From contig CAVWDE010000002.1 in assembly GCA_963753685.1 (NCBI GenBank), positions 1-64,000 of the forward strand: a DNA stretch of 64,000 bases. Direction: 5' to 3'. This stretch comes from DATAOG01 sp963753685. Lineage in GTDB: Bacteria > Pseudomonadota > Alphaproteobacteria > Geminicoccales > Geminicoccaceae. Positions 34,866 to 45,524 of this stretch are shown here, one piece after another; position 1 is the first letter of the stretch; every line of letters begins with the position of its first letter. Under the pieces are notes generated by a model that saw nothing but the letters and a program-made list of their open reading frames with translations, made no database searches and had not been told where the DNA came from. The position numbers and the translations under genes are program-made.

Positions 34866-35842
34866 TGACGGCGCGCGGCACCTCCGTCCGTCCAGGCGCC
34901 GCCCGGCGGGCGGGCGCCGCGCTCGTCCTGCTGCTCGCCACCCTGAGCCCGCCGACGCCGGCGCGCGCCGAGCTGCCGGCGCTGCGTGCCGAGCTGCCGG
35001 CGCTCAATGCCGAAGTCGCGGACCTGCGCACCCAGCTCGCGGGCCTCAAGCGGACCGATCTCGCCCAGGCCGACCCCAACCGGTTGGCCCAGTACGAGGT
35101 CCGGCTCGGCCAGATCGAGGAGGAGCTGCGCCGCCTGACCGGTCGGATCGAGCAGCTGGAGCACGGCCAGCAGACGCTCGAGGGCCGGTTCGATCAGCTG
35201 ATCGGCGATCTCGATGCGCGCCTTCGATCCGTGGAGCAGGGCACGCCCACCGGCGCCCCGCTCGCGGCGGTCGCGCCCGAGCCCGCGCCGAAGCCCACGC
35301 CCGGCCCGGCGACGGGTGCGAGGACGACCGTCCCGCCGGCCCCCAACCGGGGGGCTCCGCCCTCGGATCTCGGCCAGATTCCGCAGAGCGCGGTGATGGC
35401 CCAGCCGCCGCCGGCGGCGGTGCCGGCGACGCCGCCCAAGGGCACCACCAAGCTGCCCGCCCAGCAGCAGTACGATTCGGCGATGGAGCTGCTGCGCGCC
35501 GGCGACTACGCGGGCGCGGAGACCGGGCTGCAGCTGTTCCTGGATCTCAATCCCAACCATCCGCTCGCCTCCAACGCCGCCTACTGGCTGGCCGAGACCT
35601 ACTACGTGCGCAAGAACTACGCCGCCGCCGCCGCCGCCTTCGCGCGCAACTACCGCACCTACGGCAAGAGCGCCGCCAAGGCGCCGGACAATCTTTTGAA
35701 GCTCGGCATGTCGCTCGAAGGTCTGGGCGAAAAGGACAAGGCCTGCCTGTCCTATGGCGAGCTGGCCAAGGAGTTCCCCGACCCGCCGGCCCATATCCAG
35801 GAGGCGCTGGCGCGCGAGCGGTCCCGCGCGGAATGTGCCTGA
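34865..35842 (+). CDS. cpoB: Cell division coordinator CpoB (YbgF)
   Basis: A 325-residue periplasmic protein. A signal peptide (ending PTPARAELPAL) is followed by a coiled coil (RLGQIEEELRRLTGRIEQLEHGQQTLEGRFDQL), a Pro-rich linker and C-terminal TPR repeats with YDSAMELLRAGDYAGAETGLQLFLDLNP and NAAYWLAETYYVRKNY. CpoB couples Tol function with peptidoglycan synthesis. ATG 34865 overlaps the pal stop by one base. Confidence 0.93.
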   Translation: MTARGTSVRPGAARRAGAALVLLLATLSPPTPARAELPALRAELPALNAEVADLRTQLAGLKRTDLAQADPNRLAQYEVRLGQIEEELRRLTGRIEQLEHGQQTLEGRFDQLIGDLDARLRSVEQGTPTGAPLAAVAPEPAPKPTPGPATGARTTVPPAPNRGAPPSDLGQIPQSAVMAQPPPAAVPATPPKGTTKLPAQQQYDSAMELLRAGDYAGAETGLQLFLDLNPNHPLASNAAYWLAETYYVRKNYAAAAAAFARNYRTYGKSAAKAPDNLLKLGMSLEGLGEKDKACLSYGELAKEFPDPPAHIQEALARERSRAECA

Positions 35843-37242
35843 CCCCGTGGCCGGCGCCCGTCCCGACCCAAGCCTTCTGGGCAGTCTCGAGCCAAGCCTT
35901 CTGCCAAACCTTCTGCCAAGCCTTCTGCCAAGCCTTCTGGATCACGCGCGCTTCGCCGCCCTGATGGCGCCGCTCGGTCCGTTCGAAGCGCGGCCGCGGC
36001 TCGCGGCCGCGATCTCGGGCGGGCCGGACAGCCTGGCGCTCGGGCTGCTCGCCGACGGTTGGGCGCGCCGGCAGGGCGGGGCGGTGGTCGGGCTGATCGT
36101 CGACCATGGCCTGCGCCCGGAGTCCGCGAGCGAGGCCCGGCAGACCGGGGCCTGGCTGACCGCGCGCCGGATTCCCTGGCAGATCCTGACCTGGTCCGGC
36201 GCCAAGCCCACCGCCGGCATCCAGGCGGCGGCGCGGACCGCCCGCTACCGTCTGCTCGGCGACTGGTGCCGGGCGGCGGGCGTCCTCCACCTTTTGAGCG
36301 CGCATCACCTCGACGACCAGGCCGAGACCGTGGCCCTGCGCCAGGCGCGCGCCAGCGGCCCGGACGGGCTCGCGGGCATGGCGGCGGTGCGCGAGCTGGC
36401 CGGGCTCCGCCTGCTGCGGCCGCTGCTCACGGTCCCAAAGTCGGCGCTGCTCGCCTACCTTCGGGCCCTGGGTCAGCCCTGGCTCGACGATCCGAGCAAT
36501 CGCGCCCCCGGATTCGCGCGCACCCGGCTGCGCGGTGCGGCGGGGCTCGACGTCGCGCAGCTTGCGTGCCTGGCGGCCGGGCAGGGCACCGCCCGCGCCG
36601 CCCGCGAGCGCCAGCTGGCCGCCTGGCTGGCGCAGCATGCGCGGATCTTTCCCGCCGGTTTCGTGCTCATGGCGCCGGCCGCGCTGGCCGCAGCGCCGGT
36701 CGAGCGCGCGCGGCGCGCCCTGCAGCAGACCCTGCTCGCGGTCGGCGGCCGGCCCTATCCGCCCCGCCAGGCCCGCCTTGCCCGCCTGCTCGACGAGCTC
36801 CGCGCCGACCAACGCCTGACCGGGCGCACGCTGGGGGGCTGCCGGCTGCTGCGCCGGGGCGAGCGGCTGCTGGTGTGCCGTGAGGCGGGCGCGATCACCG
36901 AGGTGCTCGAGCCCCAGTCGGGCGCCTGGCAAAGCTGGGACGACCGCTTTGCGGTCCGCCTGACCGGCGAGCGTCGCGGGTCTCTCGGTCCGGGCGCTCG
37001 GCACCGGCGGCTGGCGGCAGCGGGGCGCGCTGGCGCCGGCGCCGGCGGCCGCTCTGCCGGCCGTGGTGCGGGCAAGCCTGCCCGCGGTCTGGCGTGGCGA
37101 CCGGCTCCTGGCCGTGCCCGCGCTCGGCCTGATGGCCCCCGATGACGCCTGCCGGCTGCTCGTCGAGGCCCGCTACCAACCGGCGCAACCCCTTGCCGGA
37201 GCGCCGTTTGCGGCCGGTCCGCCGCTGGCTGCATACGCCTGA
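35835..37242 (+). CDS. tilS: tRNA(Ile)-lysidine synthase TilS (+1 frameshift)
   Basis: TilS changes C34 of the AUA-reading tRNA-Ile to lysidine. The ATP-binding PP-loop SGGPDSLALGLLAD follows FAALMAPLGPFEARPRLAAAI; LSAHHLDDQAETVALR and NRAPGFARTRLR are family motifs. An extra G in GGG at 36978-36980 breaks the frame; removal gives RRGLSVRALGTGGWRQRGAL and the C-terminal part ending AAYA at 37242. The start is uncertain: GTG 35835, overlapping cpoB, would add an unusual N-terminus with four or more PSLL repeats, whereas ATG 35964 would skip the conserved FAAL segment. Confidence 0.87.
35868..35939 (+). repeat. 12-bp tandem repeat encoding PSLL units
   Basis: Six 12-bp units in phase, four of them contiguous at 35892-35939 with the consensus CCAAGCCTTCTG (one unit has an A for G); the second unit of the six has diverged. 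The tilS frame reads PSLL-GSLE-PSLL-PNLL-PSLL-PSLL. Unit-number change would not shift the frame. Confidence 0.9.
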
Positions 37243-37267
37243 GCGCGCGCCGGCGGCACGGAGATCT

Positions 37268-37295
37268 TTGCTTCGGGGGCAGGATCGCTTATGTT
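37268..37295 (+). promoter_or_regulatory. Candidate promoter upstream of ftsH
   Basis: TTGCTT, 16 bases, TATGTT, in the tilS-ftsH gap about 90 bases before the ftsH start. It is followed by an AAGCTAAGCT direct repeat. It resembles a housekeeping rather than a heat-shock promoter. Confidence 0.35.
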
Positions 37296-37387
37296 AAGCT
37301 AAGCTGGAATTGTGGCTCGCGTGGCGCCTCAAAGCTGGGCCGCTGGCGGGCAAGGCGAACGGGGCTCTACCGCGGCGAGGCAGGTGG

Positions 37388-39325
<1,938 letters not shown>

Positions 39326-39343
39326 GGGGCCGGCCTGAACCTG

Positions 39344-40498
39344 GTGCCGGCTGCCGGCGAACCCGCCGGGCCGGCGCGGTTCGCCGCCGCCGAGCCGGGG
39401 GCGCATCCGATCCCCTCGCCCGCATCGACCGCCCGCGTCTATTTGCAGCCGCTTGGCATCCTGCATGGCGACGCCGCAGGGCAGGCGCTCGAGGGCGGCT
39501 TCGCGCTGCCGCTCGGCGACCGGGGCGCCGCCTTCACCGCGGTCGCGATCTGGCTCCGTTCGGCCGACCGGATCACGCGCTCGGTCCTGCCGGTCACAGC
39601 GCTTGCCGGCTGGGCCAGGGAGCGGGGCGAAGCGCTCGAGGCCGCCCTCGACCAGCGTCTCGCGGCGCTGACCGGGGCCTTCCCCCGGCCGCCGGGTCTG
39701 CCCGACCGGCGGCCCCTGATCATGGGCGTGGTCAACGTCACGCCCGACAGCTTCTCCGATGGCGGCTGCTTCCTCGAGCCGGCCGCGGCGATCGCTCATG
39801 GTCGGAGGCTGCACGCGGAAGGCGCCGACATCGTCGACGTCGGCGGCGAATCCACGCGTCCGGGCGCGGTGCCGGTCTCGGCGGCGGAGGAGATCGGCCG
39901 CGTCGTGCCGGTGGTCGAGGCGCTCGCGGCGAGCGGCATCCTGGTCTCGATCGACAGCCGCAAGGCCGCGGTGATGCGCGCCGCGATCGCCGCCGGCGCG
40001 CGCATGATCAACGACATCTCGGCGCTTCGCCACGACCGGGACAGCCTCGAGGTGGCGGGCGCGAGCGATGGCCTTGTGGTCCTGATGCACAGCCAGGGCG
40101 AGCCCGCGACCATGCAGCAGGAGCCGAGCTACATCGCCGCCGCGCTCGATGTGTTCGACCATCTCGAGCAGCGCACGCGGGCCTGGGCCGCGGCCGGCTT
40201 CGACCGGCGGCGGCTGCTGCTCGATCCCGGCATCGGCTTCGGCAAGACGGTCGCGCACAACGTCGAGATCCTGAGCCGGCTCGGACTCTACCTCGGTCTG
40301 GGGAGCCCGCTCCTGCTCGGGGTATCTCGCAAGAGTTTCATCGCGCGTCTGGCCGGAGAAGCGCCGGCGGCCGAGCGCCTGCCGGGATCGCTGGCGGCCG
40401 CGCTCGCCGGCGCAGCCCAAGGGGTTGCGGTGGTCCGGGTGCACGATGTCGCCGCGACCCGACAATGCTTGCAGATTTGGCAAGCCTTGCTGTGCTAG
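39344..40498 (+). CDS. folP: Dihydropteroate synthase
   Basis: Condenses 6-hydroxymethyl-dihydropterin pyrophosphate with p-aminobenzoate in folate synthesis. The catalytic barrel begins with LIMGVVNVTPDSFSDGG, then DVGGESTRPGA, VSIDSRKAAVM, INDISAL, LMHSQGEPATMQ, LLDPGIGFGKT and GVSRKSFI. About 125 residues precede it, an extension found in many alphaproteobacterial FolP proteins. GTG 39344 is the likely start. It lies between ftsH and glmM in the common order. Confidence 0.95.
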   Translation: MPAAGEPAGPARFAAAEPGAHPIPSPASTARVYLQPLGILHGDAAGQALEGGFALPLGDRGAAFTAVAIWLRSADRITRSVLPVTALAGWARERGEALEAALDQRLAALTGAFPRPPGLPDRRPLIMGVVNVTPDSFSDGGCFLEPAAAIAHGRRLHAEGADIVDVGGESTRPGAVPVSAAEEIGRVVPVVEALAASGILVSIDSRKAAVMRAAIAAGARMINDISALRHDRDSLEVAGASDGLVVLMHSQGEPATMQQEPSYIAAALDVFDHLEQRTRAWAAAGFDRRRLLLDPGIGFGKTVAHNVEILSRLGLYLGLGSPLLLGVSRKSFIARLAGEAPAAERLPGSLAAALAGAAQGVAVVRVHDVAATRQCLQIWQALLC

Positions 40499-40590
40499 AA
40501 TTGCGATACCGAGATATCAGTCGGCGGCTTGGTCGCGGCGTCGCTTACGTCTAACCTCTCGAGCGCAAAACCTCTGCTGCGGGGATTCGC

Positions 40591-41934
40591 ATGGCTCGTA
40601 AGCTGTTCGGCACCGACGGGATTCGCGGCACGGCCAACCAGCCGCCGATGACCGCGGAAATCGCGTTGCGGCTGGGACTGGCGGCCGGTGGCTACTTCAC
40701 CCGCGGTGACCATCGCCATCGGGTCGTGATCGGCAAGGATACGCGGCTCTCGGGCTACATGCTGGAGCCGGCGCTGACCGCCGGCTTCATCGCCATGGGC
40801 ATGGACGTGACCCTGCTCGGGCCGCTGCCGACGCCCGGCGTGGCGATGCTGACGCGCTCGCTCAGGGCCGATCTCGGCGTCATGATCTCGGCCTCGCACA
40901 ACCCCTATCAGGACAACGGCATCAAGCTGTTCGGCCCGGACGGCTACAAGCTTTCGGACGACATCGAGCTCGCGATCGAGGAGCGGATGCGCGCCGCGAC
41001 CGAAGCCGGCCTGGCCGAGCCCAGCCTGCTCGGGCGGGCGGTGCGCCTCGAAGGCGCCCGCGGCCGCTACATCGAGGCGCTCAAGGCGAGCCTGCCCCGA
41101 GGCATGACCCTGAATGGCCTCAAGATCGTGATCGACTGTGCCCATGGCGCGGCCTACGGCGTCGCGCCGAAGGTGCTGTGGGAGCTCGGCGCCGACGTCA
41201 TCGAGCTCGGCACCAGTCCCAACGGCTTCAACATCAATGCCCGCTGTGGCTCGACCCAGCCGCAGGCGATGTGCGCGGCCGTGCTCGAGCATCAAGCCGA
41301 TCTCGGCATCGCCCTCGACGGCGACGCCGATCGGATCGTGCTCGCCGACGAGCGGGGCCTGCTGATCGACGGCGATCAGATGCTCGCCCTGCTCGCCCAC
41401 AGCTGGCAGGCCGAGGCCCTGCTCAGGGGCGGCGGCGTGGTCGGCACCACGATGGCCAACCTCGGGCTCGAGCGCTATCTGCGCGAGCGCGGCCTGACCC
41501 TCTACCGGAGCCAGGTCGGCGATCGCTACGTGGTCGAGCACATGCGCGCCTCAGGCCACAATCTCGGCGGCGAGCAGTCCGGCCACATCATCATGACCGA
41601 CTTCGCCACCACCGGTGACGGCCTGCTCGCCGGCTTGCAGATCCTGGCCGTGATGCGCCGCCAGGACCGGCCGATGAGCGAGTTCGGCCGGGTCTTCCAA
41701 CCCTTGCCGCAACGGCTGCGCAACTGCCGCCTCAACGGCGGCCGGCCGCTCGACGAGGGGGCCGTCCGGCAGTGCATCGCGGCCGCCGAGGCGAGGCTCA
41801 ACGGCCACGGCCGCATGCTGGTGCGGCCGTCCGGCACCGAGCCGCTGATCCGGATCATGGTCGAGGCGGACGACGAGGCGCTGCTCGAGGGCGTGCTCGA
41901 CGAAGTCGCCGGCACGATCGAGCGCTACGCCTGA
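40591..41934 (+). CDS. glmM: Phosphoglucosamine mutase GlmM
   Basis: A 447-residue enzyme converting glucosamine-6-phosphate to glucosamine-1-phosphate for peptidoglycan and LPS. Motifs: KLFGTDGIRGTAN at the N-terminus, active-site phosphoserine in MISASHNPYQDNGIK, metal-binding DGDADR, GEQSGHII and the phosphate-binding RPSGTEPLIRIMVEA. GGGGA precedes ATG 40591. Length is standard. Confidence 0.97.
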   Translation: MARKLFGTDGIRGTANQPPMTAEIALRLGLAAGGYFTRGDHRHRVVIGKDTRLSGYMLEPALTAGFIAMGMDVTLLGPLPTPGVAMLTRSLRADLGVMISASHNPYQDNGIKLFGPDGYKLSDDIELAIEERMRAATEAGLAEPSLLGRAVRLEGARGRYIEALKASLPRGMTLNGLKIVIDCAHGAAYGVAPKVLWELGADVIELGTSPNGFNINARCGSTQPQAMCAAVLEHQADLGIALDGDADRIVLADERGLLIDGDQMLALLAHSWQAEALLRGGGVVGTTMANLGLERYLRERGLTLYRSQVGDRYVVEHMRASGHNLGGEQSGHIIMTDFATTGDGLLAGLQILAVMRRQDRPMSEFGRVFQPLPQRLRNCRLNGGRPLDEGAVRQCIAAAEARLNGHGRMLVRPSGTEPLIRIMVEADDEALLEGVLDEVAGTIERYA

Positions 41935-42167
41935 GCCGCTCGCGGGCGTCCGGGCAAGGGTCGCCGTCGGTGTTCGGCGAACGCGCCGCCGCCGATCCAC
42001 CCGCCGCCCACCGCAGACGCGCGCCGATCCGACTTGCGGCCACGCGGCCACCGAAGCACCGCGAGCGCGGTGGAGGGGTCATCTTCGGTCCATGAGGATC
42101 CTTCTCAGGTTGAATTGCCACACGATTCATTCTAATCTAAAGTAGAAAAGGTTAACCGCCGGTTAAC

Positions 42168-42184
42168 CGAGCCGGAGAGGCTCG
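42168..42184 (+). promoter_or_regulatory. Hairpin presenting the Shine-Dalgarno in its loop
   Basis: CGAGCC, loop GGAGA, GGCTCG: a 6-bp stem with the ribosome-binding GGAGA as the loop, four bases before ATG 42189. Just upstream, GGTTAACC occurs twice (42150-42168) separated by GCC. Could modulate translation of the following lipoprotein; not known from a family. Confidence 0.4.
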
Positions 42185-42188
42185 AACC

Positions 42189-44192
42189 ATGGCGAAGCGC
42201 GCTCCGCTCGGACTCGTGGGCGTCTTGCTGGCCGGGTGGCTCGCGGCCTGTCAGGCGATCACGTCGGAGCCGCGGCCGCCCGCACCGGCCGCGCCTGCCG
42301 CCTCGGCCGCGACCGTTCCGAGCCCGGCGTGGCCGGCGGTCGACTGGGCCAAGGCGCCGGATTGTCAGGCCAAGCTCGAACTGTTGGCCGAGGTCGCAAA
42401 GGCCGGCCGTCTCAATGCCAACGAGCATCCGCCGATCGCCGTGGTCCGGCCCAGCCACGACTGGCTGGCATCGCCAAGCGTGACGGTCGCGGCCGATCTG
42501 CCGCTCGAGGTCCACGAGCGGACCGATCCGGCGATCGTCCATACGCCCTGCCTGCTGCTGGTGGAGCCGGCCCGGGATCAGCGGATCGGGCAGCGTCTGA
42601 TCAGCCAGGACAGCGTGCGCTCGCTCTATCAGAGCGGCGTGCGCACCGAGCGCAATCCCGACTACGATGCCGCCCAGCTCCGGCTGCGTCAGGCGGAGCG
42701 CGCGACCAAGAACGACGGGCCGGGCATCGTGAAGGTCGGCGACCCGCTGCTCGATCTGTTCGGGATGCTGGTTGGCGGCGTGATCTCGGGCTTCAGCCAG
42801 GGCAGCCACGAGCGCGAACTCGATGAGGCGACGACCGCCCTGGCGGCGATCCCGCGTTCGATCGACCGCCCGCTGTACGAGCCGTATCAGTTCGAGCGCC
42901 AGGTCGTCCTGGCCGGCAAGGAGGCGACCATTCCGGTGGCCCTGGTCGACCAGTCCCACGGCCGCGTCTGGCGGGCCGAACTCCGTCAGCGTGAGCGGCG
43001 CGAGTTCGAGATCCTGGACGGCCTGGACCCGCGCGACAAGGACCACGAGACCAACGCCGCGGGCAGCCTGACCCAGGACGACTTCGAGCGCTGGCAGCGC
43101 GCGCCGCCCAGCCTCCAGCTGTCGGCGATCGCGGCCGCGTTGCGCGACGCGGCGCCCGCACCGGCATCCGACCTCTCGATCGCCGCCCTCGAGCAGCCTG
43201 AACCCGCGACCGTGGCCCTCGAGCCCTTGCCCTCGGCGGCCGCGTTCGACCCCGCCCCAGACCGGGCACCAACTCGCAGACACCTCCACCACGACCGAAC
43301 CTCCCCCAACCCCGCCCGCCTCGACGACCAGATCGCGCAGCCGGGTCCTGCGGACGGCCCGCTCGCTGAAACGGACGCCGGTGCTGATCCGCTCGCGCAG
43401 ACGGCCGCCGGCGACGATCCGCTCGCGGCGACCGTGGGCCGGGACGGACGGCTCGCCGGAGCGCTTGCGGACCAGCCCGGATCGGCACCGCCCGGCTCGG
43501 CGCGGCTCTGGTCGGATCGGGCCAATCGCCCGGCCAGCCTCGCGTTCGATGGCCGCCTGCGGGCCGCCGGGGGGCCGCCCGCCGGCGATCTCGAGCTTGC
43601 GCCCGGGGCGGGACCCACCACCGCGGCAGGCCCCGACCCGCGGGTGGCAAGCGTGGTCCGGGTCGGTGCCGGGGCCCGAAGCGGCGGCGGGGTCTACGTG
43701 CGCGCCGATCTGGTGCTGACCACGGCGCAGCTGGTCGATCGCAGCTCGGTCGTCGACATCGCGACCGCCGATGGCGCGCGCGTGCTCGGGCTGGTCGCAC
43801 GCGCCGACCCGGCGCGCAATCTGGCCCTGGTTCAAGTGGCCCACCCGGGGCCGCCGGTCGCGTTCTACGAGGGCCCTCCGCTGCCGCCCGGCCAGCCGGT
43901 CGAGGCAATCGCGCTCGCCGAGGGCGCCGGCGTGATCCTGATCCCGGGCCGCTACCGGAACGCCCATGCCGGGTCGGGCGTCGCCGGGCCAGGCTCTGCT
44001 CAGCTCGCACAGGTCGAGGTCAGGGCGCCGCCCGCCCGGCCCGAAGGCCTGCCGTGGTTTCTCGGCGACCGGGTGGTCGGCGTCGGCAGCGGCAACGCGG
44101 ACGCGCCGGCCGGGGGGGCGCTGATCGCCGTAGGTGCGAGCGAGGTTCTGAATTTCCTCTACGGCGCCGGAGCACTCGCCGCAGTCCCCTGA
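42189..44192 (+). CDS. Lipoprotein with degenerate trypsin-like domain
   Basis: A 667-residue exported protein with a lipobox-like signal (GVLLAGWLAACQAI). The middle is Ala/Pro/Asp-rich low complexity. Residues about 490-660 look like a chymotrypsin-fold domain (GGGVYVRADLVLTTAQLVDRSSVVDIATADGARVLGLVARADPARNLALVQV), but the catalytic His of TNAHVV is Gln (TTAQLV), the Asp of DPARDLAL is Asn, and no GDSGGP is present. Thus probably a binding rather than cleaving protein. The N-terminal 300 residues are unrecognised. GC is typical. Confidence 0.65.
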   Translation: MAKRAPLGLVGVLLAGWLAACQAITSEPRPPAPAAPAASAATVPSPAWPAVDWAKAPDCQAKLELLAEVAKAGRLNANEHPPIAVVRPSHDWLASPSVTVAADLPLEVHERTDPAIVHTPCLLLVEPARDQRIGQRLISQDSVRSLYQSGVRTERNPDYDAAQLRLRQAERATKNDGPGIVKVGDPLLDLFGMLVGGVISGFSQGSHERELDEATTALAAIPRSIDRPLYEPYQFERQVVLAGKEATIPVALVDQSHGRVWRAELRQRERREFEILDGLDPRDKDHETNAAGSLTQDDFERWQRAPPSLQLSAIAAALRDAAPAPASDLSIAALEQPEPATVALEPLPSAAAFDPAPDRAPTRRHLHHDRTSPNPARLDDQIAQPGPADGPLAETDAGADPLAQTAAGDDPLAATVGRDGRLAGALADQPGSAPPGSARLWSDRANRPASLAFDGRLRAAGGPPAGDLELAPGAGPTTAAGPDPRVASVVRVGAGARSGGGVYVRADLVLTTAQLVDRSSVVDIATADGARVLGLVARADPARNLALVQVAHPGPPVAFYEGPPLPPGQPVEAIALAEGAGVILIPGRYRNAHAGSGVAGPGSAQLAQVEVRAPPARPEGLPWFLGDRVVGVGSGNADAPAGGALIAVGASEVLNFLYGAGALAAVP

Positions 44193-44300
44193 GTTGGGGC
44201 CGGAGGGTGCTGCGCGGTCGTCAGACCGGCGGATCGGTGCTAAGCCTGCACGGCCGGATTGCACAGCCTGGCCAGGGATCAGCCCAGTGGTGAGCGCGCC

Positions 44301-44606
44301 ATGTCGTCGATGACCCTCGAGGCCTTCCGGGATTCGCTGCCCGCGGCCGCACCGCCAGCCGGGCTGGACCCGGCGCTCCAGGCGCTGTGGCACGAGGCCA
44401 ACGGCGACTGGCCGGCCGCCCATCGCCTGGCCCAGGCCCAGGACGACGCGGCGGGCGCCTGGGTGCACGCCTATCTGCACCGGGTCGAGGGCGATCTCGC
44501 CAACGCCGGCTACTGGTATCGGCGCGCGGGCCGGCCCGTGTGCACAGAACCTCTGCCGGCAGAATGGGCGGCGATCGCCGCGACCTTGCTGGCGGGCCCG
44601 CTCTGA
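44301..44606 (+). CDS. Conserved hypothetical protein, TPR-like
   Basis: A 101-residue protein with LDPALQALWHEANGDWPAAHRLAQAQDDAAGAWVHAYLHRVEGDLANAGYWYRRAG, a pattern of two helical pairs like a TPR or Sel1 repeat. Similar short proteins occur widely in proteobacteria and cyanobacteria without assigned function. It starts at ATG 44301 after the lipoprotein gene. Confidence 0.7.
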   Translation: MSSMTLEAFRDSLPAAAPPAGLDPALQALWHEANGDWPAAHRLAQAQDDAAGAWVHAYLHRVEGDLANAGYWYRRAGRPVCTEPLPAEWAAIAATLLAGPL

Positions 44607-44746
44607 CCCTGAGGCCGGCACATCTTTACCAATTGCTTACCATGATACCGCCGCCGCCGGCTGCTTTCTAACCCGAACCCTGCGACTATCACCCGGGCCA
44701 GGTCCGCCGCCGAGCGGACCGCACGCCCGTCGGATACGAGGATGCC

Positions 44747-44935
44747 ATGTCGCTCAGTCATGCGAGCCTGAGGTCCCTGATCGCCCAGCTGGAGCGCGAG
44801 CACGGCCCGGAGCAGGGCGTGTGGTCGGCCGAGCGGTTCGTGTTCCGGGTCTGGTTCGACGACGGCGCCGAATACCAGCTGCGCTGGCCCCGCGGCGTCC
44901 GCAATCCGACCTGGGAGGTCGTCCGCGAGCACTGA
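44747..44935 (+). CDS. Small hypothetical protein
   Basis: A 62-residue protein, MSLSHASLRSLIAQLEREHGPEQGVWSAERFVFRVWFDDGAEYQLRW, with a helix followed by beta strands and Trp-rich end. Good codon use and a clean ATG start support it; the upstream sequence has GAGG-type spacing. Not recognised. Confidence 0.55.
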   Translation: MSLSHASLRSLIAQLEREHGPEQGVWSAERFVFRVWFDDGAEYQLRWPRGVRNPTWEVVREH

Positions 44936-44996
44936 TCCAGGATCAGGCGCCGAAACGTCGCGGGTCCCGGGCTTCGTCCCGGCCACCGCGCAGCCG

Positions 44997-45458
44997 TCAC
45001 GGCAGCCAGTCGCCTTCGATCTGCTCGAGCCCGTAGGGGCAGGCCGCCGGCAGGGCATCCGCGGCCGCGTGCTCGCCATGATCGCGCAGCGACGCGTCGG
45101 CATCGTGCCGCGCCCGGGCGTAGAGCTCGGCCAGCTCACCCGCCAGCTCACGACGCAGCGATGGGGTGAGGTCATTCAGGAGCCGGGTGCGCTGCGTCCG
45201 GATCGTCTCACGCCAACCGAGCCGCGGGTCGGTCGCCGGCGAATGCTGCAGCTTGAGCAAATGCATCATGATCGTGATCGTCCGGTTGCGGACCGATCGC
45301 CACATCGCCCCAGCCAAGTCCTCGACCTCCTCGATCAGATTGGCGAGATCGAGCTCGCCGAACCGCTGCTCGCGCAGGAGCGCCGCCTGGGCCTGCGCCC
45401 AGAGGTAGGGGTCCTCCTCGTAGAGGGTCCGCGCGGTCGTCTCGATCTGCGTCGCCAT
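44997..45458 (-). CDS. DUF29 domain protein
   Basis: A 153-residue DUF29 protein: TLYEEDPYLWAQAQAALLREQRFGELDLANLIEEVEDLA is the family's hallmark, followed by RNRTITIMMHLLKLQHSP and RLLNDLTPSLRRELAGEL. DUF29 proteins are helical, of unknown function, and often multiply copied in cyanobacteria and alphaproteobacteria. It is followed on the same strand by nothing within 60 bases. Confidence 0.88.
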   Translation of the reverse strand: MATQIETTARTLYEEDPYLWAQAQAALLREQRFGELDLANLIEEVEDLAGAMWRSVRNRTITIMMHLLKLQHSPATDPRLGWRETIRTQRTRLLNDLTPSLRRELAGELAELYARARHDADASLRDHGEHAAADALPAACPYGLEQIEGDWLP

Positions 45459-45524
45459 CCCGAACTCACCCAGCCGAGGTCGTGCGCATAAGGTAGCACG
45501 AAAGCGCCGTGGCACCGCCGGCCA

